64,000 bases of DNA, from assembly GCA_000231825.2 (NCBI GenBank), contig JH720296.1:744001-808000 (forward strand), given 5' to 3'. A program made the translations under genes and the position numbers. The DNA is from Tetrahymena elliotti 4EA. Lineage: Eukaryota > Ciliophora > Oligohymenophorea > Hymenostomatida > Tetrahymenidae. Of the stretch, positions 1 to 11,521 are shown piece by piece. Each line of letters starts with the position of its first letter. Position 1 is the first letter of the stretch. Below the pieces are notes generated by a model, which made no database searches, was not told the DNA's origin, and worked only from the letters and a program-made list of their open reading frames with translations.

Positions 1-532
1 AAACTATGTTTTAAATTTGTGAATCTAATAATTAGTAATCAATATTATATTCCTAAACCAATCAGAGATTTCATTATCTAATTTTGATTTCTTTGCAAAA
101 AAGATCATTTTAAAGTTTTATAAATATCAAATTAAATCATAATCTTATCTGAATGAATGGAATAAAAGTATTTATGAAATTATCATACTCATTTTTTATA
201 TAAAGATTTTCTGTCATATTTAATTATTTTTTTTTATATTGATTTGATTGATGGAAGTAGTAATTAATCAAAAATGTATGATTTATTTCAGCATTAAAAA
301 TATTATTCATCTGAAGTATTTTGTAAATATTATGAATTAAAAAAAGGAAAGATTTGAAAATCAAATTAATTAAGAAGTAATATCTTAGAATTACGACAAA
401 CAGTTTGTATGCTGCTAAAAAAATTAAACTTATTTTGAATGAAAAGTTTGCAAATATTTTTAGTGATATGAAAATATCTATATTATAATTAATTGTCTTT
501 GAGCTATTCAAGATTTGCCTAAAATCTATCAT
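1..532. other. AT-rich 3' flank, no supported gene
   Basis: This stretch lies beyond the stop codon of the IFT74 gene. A reverse-strand frame from 532 to 224 is open, but it is made almost only of Ile, Phe, Leu, Asn and Lys codons and has no recognisable motif. With TGA as the only stop, such frames arise by chance in AT-rich DNA. I see nothing else here. Confidence 0.6.
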
Positions 533-3502
533 TCAATTCTTTAATATAGCTCTATTGATATCTTCCACTAATTTTTTGCACTCTTCCTTGATGTTTTCAT
601 AGTTCATATCTTTAGTTTTGGTGATAATAAAGTTTCTAAGATTGTTAACTTAGTTTTCACAATTTGAGAATTTTTTCTCAGCTTCAGAGTAACTGGGGTA
701 AGACTCGTGCATATTAAGTTTCTTTTCTTTCAAATTGTAATCATAAGCCACATTTCTAAGCTATTTTATTTTATTTAACAATATTCACTCAAATATAAAA
801 ATTAAATAAATAATTACTTGTTCTTAAATTTTACTTTTAAGGCCATTTAACTCTTCTCTATCCTTGAGAAGTCTCTTTTCTTTTTTTTCGAATTCTGCTT
901 TAAAGTGGTCTATTTTATTATACTTAGTCTCAATATCAGTATTCCATTATTGTAACAAATCAGTTTGCTTTTGTTTTTTCTATTTTAAAAATATTTTATT
1001 TAATTATCTTTAAAAAAAATCTAATTAAAATTACTTAATTTAATTTTTCATCAAGATTTTCAAGTTGCTTCAAGTTTTCTTTGAGACCTTCTACTTACTT
1101 CTCAATCATGGCAAGAGTACTTTCTGATTATTCTGCCATTCCTTCCTATTTTAATTTGAAATATCGTTTTATATATGTTTAAATTAAATTAAATATTTTA
1201 CTTAGAACTTAAAGTTTCCAATTAATTAAGTGTAATCTGCTTAACTAGGGAGATTACCAGTCAAAGAAAGAATCTTAGAAGATTATTCAAGTAAAGTAAT
1301 AATATTTTATTCGATTTAATTGATTTACTCAATCTCTCTTTCTCTAAATTGCTAGTAATTTTAAATAAATTCATTCATTTCTTTATCCTTCTAATAAATA
1401 ATTTCATATTTCTATTTCTAAGCTTCTCTTTCTGCTCCTCCATTTAATTCAGCATTAATTTCCCTGATTCTCTTTTCGTAATTGTCAATATTTTTCTAAA
1501 TTTCTTTTGTTCTTTTTTCAGTTTGGGCTAACAAGGCATTATCTTCTGCTACTCTTGCTTTTAATTTGTCTCTTGCTTCAGGGAAACTTAAATTAGCCTA
1601 AAAAAATATTAACTTTAAAAACTTTCTTATAATTTTTAAATTACTTCATTTAATTAAAGTTCTAAATCTTCTCTCTTTCTTTCAAGTTCAATAATTTATT
1701 CCTTAAGGTACTTGCCTTTCAATTTCTATGAATCAATATTTAATCTAGACTCTGTTTGTTAAAGCTTGATATTGATTTCTTCAAGATCATTTCTTTAAAG
1801 ATTGATATCATTATTTAATTGTCTGTTTTCCTAGAGTAAATTTTCATATTCTTATCTTTACTCTGGATCCAATTCAGTGATTTTTTATTCTGCTTACTTT
1901 AAATTTGTTAAAAATTAAATTTCAAATTAATTTACAAAATAAAGTGAATCATTTCATAAGGATTATTTTATCAAATTAATTAGTAATTTAAATATAAGTT
2001 AATATTATTAGGGAAGAAATGCTGTATTCAAAAATTTGTATTTTTTTTTAAATTTTATTTAATATTAAATCACTAATCAAATCTGATCATTTTTTTTGCT
2101 CTTTTTTCTATAGAAAGTTAAAAGCATTAAAAAATTTCTTTCTTCATTTACTAAAATCAAAAATTCGTTTTCAAGCTTATTAACTTTCACTTTTAAACAG
2201 CTTTTGGAGAGTTTGAATATTCAATACTCAAAAAAGAATATTTTTTTTCACTCTAAAATATACATTTAATAATTCTAATGTTTTGAATATTCAAGCTCTG
2301 CTCTTGTACATTTTTTCTTCTATATAATCTCTTCTAATAAATTGAATGAATATTTTATATGAATCTCTTTGATTTGAATAATTAATGATTCTCACATTTG
2401 CTTATTGGTTTTCTAAATAGTTTTCATTCAAAATTCAGTAGTTGATGCATAGAAACTTTTATTTCCTTTTAAATGTTTTACTTATTTTGAAACTATTCAA
2501 TTTTTGAAATATATGATAAGAATTCACATATTTTTCTATATTTAAAAATTCCTTTATCTATTAACTTTTCTAAGTAAAATTTAATGACAAAAATGGTTTA
2601 AATAAAATAAAAACCTGGTTGATTTCGTGAATTCTCATTTCTAACTTTTAAATTTCTTCTTCTTATCTCTTACGTTCTAAGAATATTTCATCTAATTAAT
2701 CAGCCTTGCGTTAATTTTGTAATTTTATGTGCTAATACATATTATGAATTTCTTCTGGGCGAGTTTTGCTTCTTTACTTATCAGAAGCAAGGTTATAGTC
2801 TGCAAGTTAACCTTCTAAATTTCTTACTTCCTTTATCAAATCATCAAATCTGTTTATAATATTTATTTTTTAATAAGCTTAAATCAATTATTTGGCTATT
2901 TAGTTTATCTATTTGTCTCACTATTAATTTCATCTACATCCTTCATATTTTTAAAAAAGATAAATTATGATTACCTTTTTTGTAGACTGTTATAGGTAGT
3001 ATTATCTTGCTATATTTATTCAATTTTATCCTTAAACACTTTAACTTCGTTTTGGATTTCTGAAATTTTATTTTTCAATAAAGTCATAAAGTAGCCTCTA
3101 TCCTAGATTACTCTACCTTATGTCTATGGTTTTGTGCTTATACCCATCATACCACCTTTGGTAACAGGTCTATCAACAATTTTTAAGTTAGCTGCTTATG
3201 AGTTGAAGCCGAATTCACCCTTTTAAATTAATTTAGAATAGAAATACATTTTAAATTTCAGCTCACAATTATTTAACAATAAAAATTTATTAAGAAGTGC
3301 TTTGACTCATTTTAAAATATATTGTTAAAAATATTATTGTAAATAAAATAAATAAATACCCTCATAGCTGTACCAGGTTTCATAGCAGTACCTAAAGGTC
3401 TCATACTAATTATATAAAGAAATATTGTTATTTTAACTTTCCTTTTTATAAACTAAATATTGATCACCCTGTTTTTTAAGCTGTTGGTATTCTTGGATCC
3501 AT
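533..3502 (-). CDS. IFT74: Intraflagellar transport protein IFT74 (multi-exon)
   Basis: IFT74 is a coiled-coil subunit of the IFT-B complex that binds IFT81 and carries tubulin and other cargo into cilia. The frame starts with ATG at 3502 (MDPRIPTAQKTG), and TGA at 535-533 ends it after NRAILKN. The N-terminal part is Gly/Pro/Arg-rich and basic, with RPLGTAMKPGTAMR and then RPVTKGGMMGISTKP, which matches the IFT74 pattern RPVT..G..G..T. The hallmark block after it reads DRGYFMTLLKNKISEIQNEV, like the animal [20 protein letters not shown]. The rest is heptad-rich coiled coil containing LDPEQRQEYENLLQENRQL. At least seven introns are present; one near 1897-2614 (718 nt) is unusually long. Exon edges other than the first and the long intron are approximate. 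The identification is firm. Confidence 0.92.
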
Positions 3503-4575
3503 TTTATAATTTTCTATGAAGCTTTTAATTTATTATGATTTGTTTTATTTATGATTCTTTCTAATTTAATTTGCAATCAAATTATTTATAAGTTTCTTTT
3601 TTTTTACTTTTTTGAAATTTATTTCAAATAAATATCAAAAATTTAAAATGGAAAATTAAAAAAGTATTTAATCTTCTTTCTAACTTTTGATATTAGAAAG
3701 GTAATTATTTTTTATTATAATCTATCATAAAGATTTCTAATATTTAAATAGATAAAAATGAACATAGATCTACTGAATATATTAATATATTATTAATAAT
3801 AATAATAAAATATTATCATTAAACAAAAATAAAGAAACTACCATAAAAATATCATTTAATTTATTTTCTAAATCTAATAAATTAATTTAAATTGCCTTTA
3901 AAGAAAAACTCAAAAGTAAATTGTAAATTGTTGATAAGAAATTTTCACTAAATAAAACAAATAAAAAGTAAATATTTGAGATTATCTAAATAATGATAAC
4001 ACAAAATACACTTTTAATATCATCATAATTATGTCATTATTTTAATAAATTCCAAAAGCTTTAAATTTAAAAGATACCATTTTTTTTTGTGTTTAAGATG
4101 ATTATTAGTTGATTAATATTTTTAGGCTTTGCTATTAAATTTTTTGTATGTTTTTATCTGAAAAATTTTGTATTTATTTAAGAAATTAATTTTTAGGTTT
4201 TGTTCATATTCTGTGGTTTAATTTAATTTGAAATCTTCTTTTTTTATTAATTTTTAAAGATTATTGAGATAATGATAATCTATTTGAATGTTTAGATAGT
4301 AAAAATAATTTTAAGTAAAATGGTTGTTAATTTTTGCAAATACAAGAAAAAAAAGTGTTTGAGATTACAAAATTATTAGTTTTAATGATAAAAAATAATG
4401 ACTGATTATTAGATAGATATTGTTATTGAAATAAGCAGATTAAATTATTATATGGTAATTAGGCTATTAAAACAAAAAGTATTTATATTAAGTAATTAGT
4501 TGGTTATTTTTATCAATTTTTAATTAAATTACTAAATTTATAGATTAATTTTTTTTATTTGTTTAGATTATCATT
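3503..4575. promoter_or_regulatory. Divergent intergenic region between IFT74 and the EF-hand gene
   Basis: About 1.07 kb of very AT-rich DNA lies between two genes transcribed away from each other, so it should hold both promoters and 5' UTRs. I see poly(A/T) runs and an ATT/AAT-rich patch near 3780-3810, but no motif I can name. Confidence 0.5.
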
Positions 4576-7236
4576 ATGTCAGTCTAAGAATCTAATAAAA
4601 TTTTGAGTAATTCAAGGAGTCCTTCTTTGAAAGATATAAATTCAGTAATATATTTGATAATTTACATGAATACTTTATAAACTAATCTTTGAGAAATGAG
4701 TTAGAAATATAAGAATACGCTTTTTATCGCTCAATCTGCATTCATAATATAGATAGTTAAATTCATATTTTTTTGTTTTATATTAGCTTAAAGAAGATTA
4801 CCAGCTACAATACCTAATAAAAAGTTCAAAAGCTAGACTAAAAAAATAAATTTTAATAGAAAACAATGGAGAAGATTATCTATCTTATGATTAATTTATT
4901 CAAGCAGCAAGAAAAGTTTAATTCAGATTTGCATTAGCTAAACATATAATAAAATTAAAGAACTTCTTTATGGATCACAATAATAGTATTCCTGTTTAAG
5001 AGCTTATAGATAGGCTAATTCTTGTTGAGCAAAATAAAGATAATATGTAAATATTTTATTTTGTTTTAAATCAACAGTTTAGAAATTGAATTTGAAAGTA
5101 TTTGTTTAAAAAATAAATCAGATATGAAGTTCATTTAAAAATTTTTTTAGAATTATAAATTTCAATTTAGTTTATGGCTACCAAAAAAATGAGATTACAA
5201 AAAGAGAAGCCGAGTTAATAGATAAATAATAAAACTCTCCTCCTTCTATCATGAAAAATAAATCAGGAATTATGAGTCATTCAACCTCTGGTAATTTATT
5301 AGTAGCTGGAAACATGAGTAAGAGTCCTTCAAAAAATTTGTTACTAATACAGCAATAGTAAAGAGAATAATATTCTGTTGATAAACTTCCTTAGCAAGGA
5401 TCTGTAATGTAGAATAGATCCAAATTTTTAGGAAATGGAAGTAGTATAAAGAAGGTTGTTTCTAAAACAGGTAATAATACTCCTGAAGGTAATAAATAAT
5501 TAAATTTTATTACTCATATTTTATATATTTGATGAAATGTTAAATTAAAAACAAACAAGTAACTAACTAATTATCATGATTCTTTTAACATTTTACAAAT
5601 TAAATTTTTTTAATTTAAAAAAAAGAAAAAATATTTAATGCCTGTGTTGAGAAGGAAATATCATTTGGATTACTTACCGAGCTTGAAAAGAAAGGGGTTG
5701 ATATGAGATGTATTCAGTAGTTAATAGGAGAGCATATGAAACTTGATTCTAAAGCAACTGGTTTTGTTGATTAAAATATGTTAGAAAAAGAAGTACTTAC
5801 AAAACAATTTTGGAATACAAGATAAAAATAAGAATTATTAAAAATTATTGATGATGCTTCTGTGAAAGGGCTTGTTTCTTTTGTTAAAATTAATCATTTT
5901 GCACTTGCATTTTCAAAGCTTCCTTAAGCTTACAAATAAATGAATTTAATGTAGAATCATAGAAAGTAAAAAAGTTTCTAAAAATTCAGATCAGAATTTG
6001 CAGCAATCCAACAATATCTAAATATAATTAGAGTTTCAATTAGAAATGGACAATTTCAGTCCCATACAAGTGCTTTTATATTTTTTGATAGTAATTGTGA
6101 CTAATATATATCCTTTGATGAATTTCTTTAAGCTTGCTAAATTTTGAATCTCGACTTGACTGAGGATTAGATATATGAAGCCTTTGAGTTTTTAGATAAA
6201 GATAAAAAAGGATATCTCAGTGACGAGGAATTTAAAAATTTCTATTATAATCTTCATGAGTTTTAGTTAAATGTGCCTATTATTGTTGCAACAAAATCAA
6301 AGTAGAATTCACCTATGAATAATAAAAATGTACATCATTTAAAAAATACAATAAACATTAATTATTAATTTAAATTTAATAATCAATAGTATAAACCTTA
6401 TGTTAAGCAAAGAGCTCCTTCCTTAAATGGGCATTATTTAATGCAAATAGAACCCGAATACGATACGAATCCTATCCAATCTATGAGAAGGGCTTCATTA
6501 ACATCAAAGTATAACTATAACCTTTCAATAAAGTAAGCTAATTAAACATTATTCTTAACTTGATTTGTTATATTATTAAACTTAAAGAAAAAGCACTGAA
6601 GAAAGGCAAAATTTTTTCAGGAGTGACAGTCTTGAAGAGTTTTAAAAGAACAGATAAAAGATAGAATAAGATTAAATTGTTAATAAGTATAGATAAAAGA
6701 TAAACAATATTTTAAATTAATCTAGAAAGCTGAGAAGTGTAAGCGCAAATAAAACTTCTATTATGCGATAATAATATATAACAAAAATATACTAATAAAA
6801 AAATTAAGATCAACCTTATAATTAACATAATATCAGACAATAAAGAAGGATACATACAGACTAAGATTATGAATTTTTAAACAATGAAAATGACTATAGG
6901 AATCATAATTAATAGGTATAATTTTCTAAGACTGAAAAAATTAAAAATACAGTCAAATTCAGTCCTCATTTGTAAAGTCATACTCAACCATATTAGTATA
7001 ATGATGAAAATGAAATAATTAATAATTTTGATAACATTACTGTCCCAGTTAAATTAAATAATAGTAGTGTAGGTGTAGCTAAACCTTCTTTAAATTAATC
7101 TTAAATACACAAGTAAGATTTAAAATAAAAATATTCAAATCTTTCTTAATATGATTCAAATGAATTTTTAGACCATGTTGACTCTATGAAAGATATAATT
7201 AATACAAGTAAGCATCATAAAACAATAAATTTTTGA
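4576..7236 (+). CDS. EF-hand calcium-binding protein, five exons, about 740 aa
   Basis: Exons 4576-4644, 4787-5046, 5151-5488, 5626-6532 and 6588-7236 join in phase to 2223 nt (740 aa), starting MSVQESNKILSNSRSPSLKD and ending with TGA at 7234-7236. All four introns are GT..AG. Two canonical EF-hand loops sit near residues 376-390 and 413-426: DSNCDQYISFDEF and DKDKKGYLSDEEF, each with the acidic 1, 3 and 12 positions and the central Gly or near equivalent. A degenerate loop, DHNNSIPVQEL, lies near residue 90. The C-terminal third is low-complexity and rich in Gln, Asn, Ser and Lys. The protein probably senses or buffers calcium. I cannot assign it to a named family; no transmembrane segment or kinase motif is visible. 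Confidence 0.85.
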
Positions 7237-7643
7237 ATTAAATAAAAAATTACAAAATAGTAAATAAAATATCTTATTAATAAAAGTGTAAAAATAATTT
7301 ATCAATCTTAATTTATATAAAATTAAAGATATCCATTGATGAGTTTTATTTTTTTAAATAAAAATTTCAAGCATTATTAACATTTTATTCTTTTTAAACT
7401 CAATATTTCAATCAATTTTCATTTTTAAGATACCTCTCTCTTTGAATTATTTAAAAATGTTAATAATAGAGTATATTAAGTTTATTTGATATAAATTTAT
7501 AAAATTTTTACAGTGTTTCTTGATAAAAATGTAAAGTTGCTAATTTATTAGTTTTATATATTAAAATATATCATATTTTAGTGTTTTTTTCTTTTTTAAA
7601 ATTGTAATATTATTATTTTTTCATTAAATATGTTTCTCTCTTT
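7237..7643. other. Convergent intergenic spacer
   Basis: Two genes end towards each other here, so this is a shared 3' flank. It contains T-runs and A-runs usable for 3' end formation. No coding pattern was seen. Confidence 0.5.
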
Positions 7644-8469
7644 TCAATCTTGTAAATGCTTCCAGTTTTTATCTGTATCAGATAAATCGCAAGGATAAAT
7701 ATCGTACTCATGCTTATTGATAAACTCGTCAAATGATACACCTATTTTGAATTATATTTAATAATTTCATTTTTTTAATGGTTTAATTTACGAAGCTTAA
7801 GATCTGCATGACCACCTCCTAAAAAGAAAAACTTAGGATTTAGTTAACTCAACTTATCAGATATAAGAATAGGCATTTTTTAGTTAAATAAAAAAGGAGT
7901 GACTCCATTGTATCCATATCCTGTCATTTAGTTAGATTCCTTTAATTAGAAATAAAATTTACAAAAATATTATTAAAAATAATTTTATTACTTCTTCATT
8001 TAATAATCTTAAATTATATCCAGATTTTCCAACCTTTTCTTCGCAGTTATTGTTTTGTATTGCTCTTGCTGCTTTGAGAAGCTTATCACTGTTCATTTTA
8101 GTGACATATTAAATAACCACACAATAAAAACGTTGATAATATTTGCTCTCAAATTCTGGCTTAAAGCCTGTGTTTTCCATAATCATAGATTTGCATAAAT
8201 ATGCTTCACTTGGAGCTCCTAATCTCCTCATTCTCCAGGAAAGGTCTTAATCATAATATCCTTTCTCAACTTTTTGGATATCTACACTATTTAATAATAG
8301 TATTTCAGCTTATAACTTCCCAATTATAATTAAATATATTCATTTACCTCACCCATCCTTTTTCAGCAAAGTAAATTTTCAACTTTAAAGCTACTCTAGC
8401 CATTTCCCAATTATCCTTAAATACTTCTATTTTTTTTTAAGATTAAACCTATTAACTTTGATCACTCAT
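7644..8469 (-). CDS. YbaK/ProX-type aminoacyl-tRNA deacylase-like protein, 228 aa
   Basis: Four exons (8469-8353, 8315-7992, 7939-7792, 7741-7644) join in phase to 687 nt, 228 aa, with ATG at 8469 and TGA at 7646-7644. The signature of the YbaK / prolyl-tRNA editing fold is clear in the third exon: TGYGYNGVTPFLF, then PILISDKLSQL, then FFFLGGGHADLKLR. In this family the Gly-rich GGG.xDLKLR strand lines the substrate pocket, and bacterial members hydrolyse mischarged tRNAs such as Cys-tRNA(Pro) or Ala-tRNA(Pro). The N-terminal 60 residues (MSDQSQQVQSQKKIEVFKDN) are a ciliate-specific lead. The protein is stand-alone rather than fused to a synthetase, so a trans-editing role is inferred; the exact tRNA substrate cannot be read from the sequence. 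Confidence 0.85.
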
Positions 8470-9074
8470 TTTCTAAAATTATGATTAAACTATTAATTGA
8501 TAGAAAATTTGAAGATAAAGATATCTAAAAATGTTAAATTATTTAATATTTATCTAAAGTAGCAGTAAAGACTATTTTTATAACATTCTAAAAAGAAATT
8601 ATCCAGAAAATATCTGAGTTAATTGTTTGATATTTGACAATTTGTTAAATATAAATAATTCTTTGTTCTTTCAATAAAAATATTTAAAATGAAAAAGACT
8701 AGTTTTTTTTAGGTTTTTAAAAGGAATTTCCTAATTACAAAAATAAAATAAATGTTTTAGAAAAAGAAATTATTTTCGCAAAAAAATAACATTTTAAATG
8801 ATATAATTTCATACAAATTAATTTTTTTTTAAATAATAAAGTTTAAAAGAAAACACACTTTTTATATTCTTTTATTAATTTGTTTTTTTTTCTTAATTGA
8901 TTTCTATTTCATTATTCTGTAGAAGGTATTTGATCAGTTTGCTAATGAAATAAGTAATACTGTCTTAGAGAAAATCAATAAATTACATTATGAAAAAATA
9001 ATTAATTTTGTGAAATAATAAGTAAAGAGGAGAGATTTTTTTAATTCTATTAAAATCCTAAAAGAGTTAAAACC
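8470..9074. promoter_or_regulatory. Divergent intergenic region
   Basis: About 600 nt lies between the start of the YbaK-like gene (-) and the start of the LRR gene (+). It must contain both promoters. It is AT-rich with several homopolymer runs and no recognisable element. Confidence 0.45.
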
Positions 9075-10760
9075 ATGAGCAATAAATTAACATAATAACA
9101 TACTTCTAAAATACCTAGAAGAAGCCAGCGCTATTTTCGGCCTGGTATGACAGAAAAGAAAATGTGCTTGTTCTTTAGGATAGAAGAAGAAAAAAGTCAA
9201 AATTATCCTCATATTCTTGATTAGAATGACATTTTGGAATTTATGAAACAAAAGCAAATTGAGACATATGCAGTAAATGGGATTGAGTTCACTTTCAATT
9301 TACCTGTTGTCAGATTAGAGGAAATATAAAAAATGTTTTAAATTATTAAAGTATTTTAGGATACTGTTGAGGAAATAACTATAAAAATTACTCATGGATT
9401 TGAAGATGGTACTTCTTTTGATGATTTATTGATAGAAGAGATGAATTTAAAGAGAGAATTATCTTTAAATTTTGATTGGAAGACCATAAAAAGAGTAGGT
9501 TAAAATGAAAAAATTCTTTTCTTTATTAGCATATTCAAGTAAATTTCAGGAGATGAACATATCCAGAAGCTAAATATTAATTTTGCTTAAGTAAAATCAA
9601 ATCCTGAAAAAATCAGTCAAATAGTTGATGTTGCTACTTCATTTCCTAAGGTCGAAGAATTGAAAATATCTTTTACAAACTACATTCTAAATGATGCCTT
9701 TTTACCTCTCAACTCATCAAATAAAAGTGATTAGTAAAATAGTTTAAAAAGACTTGAATTCGATTTCACAAATGCAAGCTTAGGCAAAAACGGTTCAACA
9801 TATCTCTCTAGTTATCTCTCTGGCTGTAACAATTTAGATAGCCTTAAGTTAAACCTTAGATATAATAGACTTGATGATTAAGACTTGATTTAAATACTAT
9901 AAAGCATCGAAAAGAAAGAAAAAATTTAAAATTTGTTGCTTTCTCTCTCATCTAATTGTTTTAAAGTAGATGGCTCTAATTACATTGTAAAATTCTTAAA
10001 TGATTTTGCTTCATTGAGAGAATTAAAAGTATTAAACCTTGATCTTAAAATGTTTGAAATCTTGAACGAAGAGATTTCCTTAAATCTTTTTAGCACATTT
10101 AACAATTTAATTCATCTTTCTTAACTTACTTTAAATTTCTAAAGAATAAAAATTCCTAAATTGAAAGAGTGTTTGCTTTAATTTAGTTAAAGCCTAGGAT
10201 CTATGACTTCATTAAAATAATTGAATTTGGATTTGAGTTGGAGTGAAATTAAACATGAAATAACTCCTTTATTTACTCAAATTGGTAATTTGACTCAATT
10301 GACTAGCCTTTAACTGGGGCTAATTGGTATTCCTTTTGGAGAGAGAAAGATGAAGATGTTAGAAAATAGTATTCAATAGCTAAAATCTTTGCAAATGTTA
10401 AATCTAAACATGGATTTGAGAAATACTTATAGAGGCAATCATTCAATCTATCAAGATCTTATCCAGATTATTGAAAGAGAATTAACTCCTTTGATGAATT
10501 TTGAACTAACAGAATTAGATAAAATATCCTCCAACTATTACATAGACGTTCATTAAATGTACAACAGAGTCTAATAAAAAATATTTTTAAGAAAGTAGCT
10601 TATCTACTCTATTGTTTTACTCAAAAAGCTTTTCATGATAGGTAAAATCAAAAGAAAAGAAATGATTGAAGACTTTGCAAGCTTTTTAATGTAACCTAAA
10701 TACTTCTAAGAGAAGACTGATTTTGTTCCTCCAGCTCCAGAAATATTAGATATTATGTGA
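9075..10760 (+). CDS. Leucine-rich-repeat protein, single exon, 561 aa
   Basis: One uninterrupted frame of 562 codons runs from ATG 9075 (MSNKLTQQHTSKIPRRSQ) to TGA 10758-10760, with many internal TAA/TAG glutamines. From about residue 190 to 460 it carries irregular repeats of the ribonuclease-inhibitor-like type, for example LKRLEFDFTNASLGKNG, LDSLKLNLRYNRLDDQDL, LRELKVLNLDLKMFEIL, LKQLNLDLSWSEI and LQMLNLNMDL. The first 100 residues are basic and the last 100 are helical and basic (LRKQLIYSIVLLKKLFMIGK), ending EILDIM. Ciliate genomes carry large families of such proteins, mostly of unknown function; a binding or scaffold role is the usual inference. No F-box, kinase or membrane segment is evident. 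Confidence 0.88.
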
Positions 10761-11521
10761 AAGAAAAGGTTTACAAATCTACAAAGATACTTAAATAATT
10801 TTAATAAAATTAATAAAGTTAAGAATTTACTTGGTTATTTATTTTACTTAAAAAGTAATACATTTTATATTTAAAATTTTATTATTAAATGTTTTAAAAA
10901 ACTTTTGGTATTTCTTTATAATTTTTTTAAATAAATTCTTCAACAAAAATTCAAAAATTTATTTTAATTTAGTATCAGAACAAGTATTTTTAACATTTCA
11001 TAATAATTTTTTATAACATAAATTATTTCTGAAATTAATTTTTTATTGAAAAAATTTTATAAATTTTACATGAACATTAAATACTCTGATAGTCTTTATA
11101 TGAAGCAAAAGAAAAAGAAAATAAAAACAATAAAAATAAATGTGTTTGAAAAAGAAAGAAAAAGAAATTAGTTATTTCATGCTTCTTTAAGAATTTTAAA
11201 TATTCTTTAGAAGATGATAAAGATTTTTTATTAATAAAAGCTCTATTAATTTAAGCCAGAGGCTATCCGACTATTCTTTTTAATAATAATGAACTTTTTT
11301 CTTGAAAAAATTTTAGTAAATAATGATTAGCACATAATAAATAATAAGTAGGAAAGGAAATTTAACAAATCGATAAGAGAATTAGTATTAAAATTGCTAT
11401 AAAAAATAGATATAAATTAAATTTTTATTTTACAAATATAAAACTATTGATTGATTTATTCATTATTAAAAAAGTATGTTCAAATAATTTATTATTAATT
11501 GTATACACAAAGTTTATTTTT
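10761..11521. other. Convergent intergenic spacer
   Basis: About 760 nt separates the ends of the LRR gene (+) and the giant E1-E2 fusion gene (-). It is AT-rich with A- and T-runs. No gene was recognised. Confidence 0.5.

Noticed and set aside
224..532. Reverse ORF downstream of IFT74
   Set aside because: Only A/T-biased residues, no motif, and it overlaps the IFT74 stop region; expected by chance in this composition.
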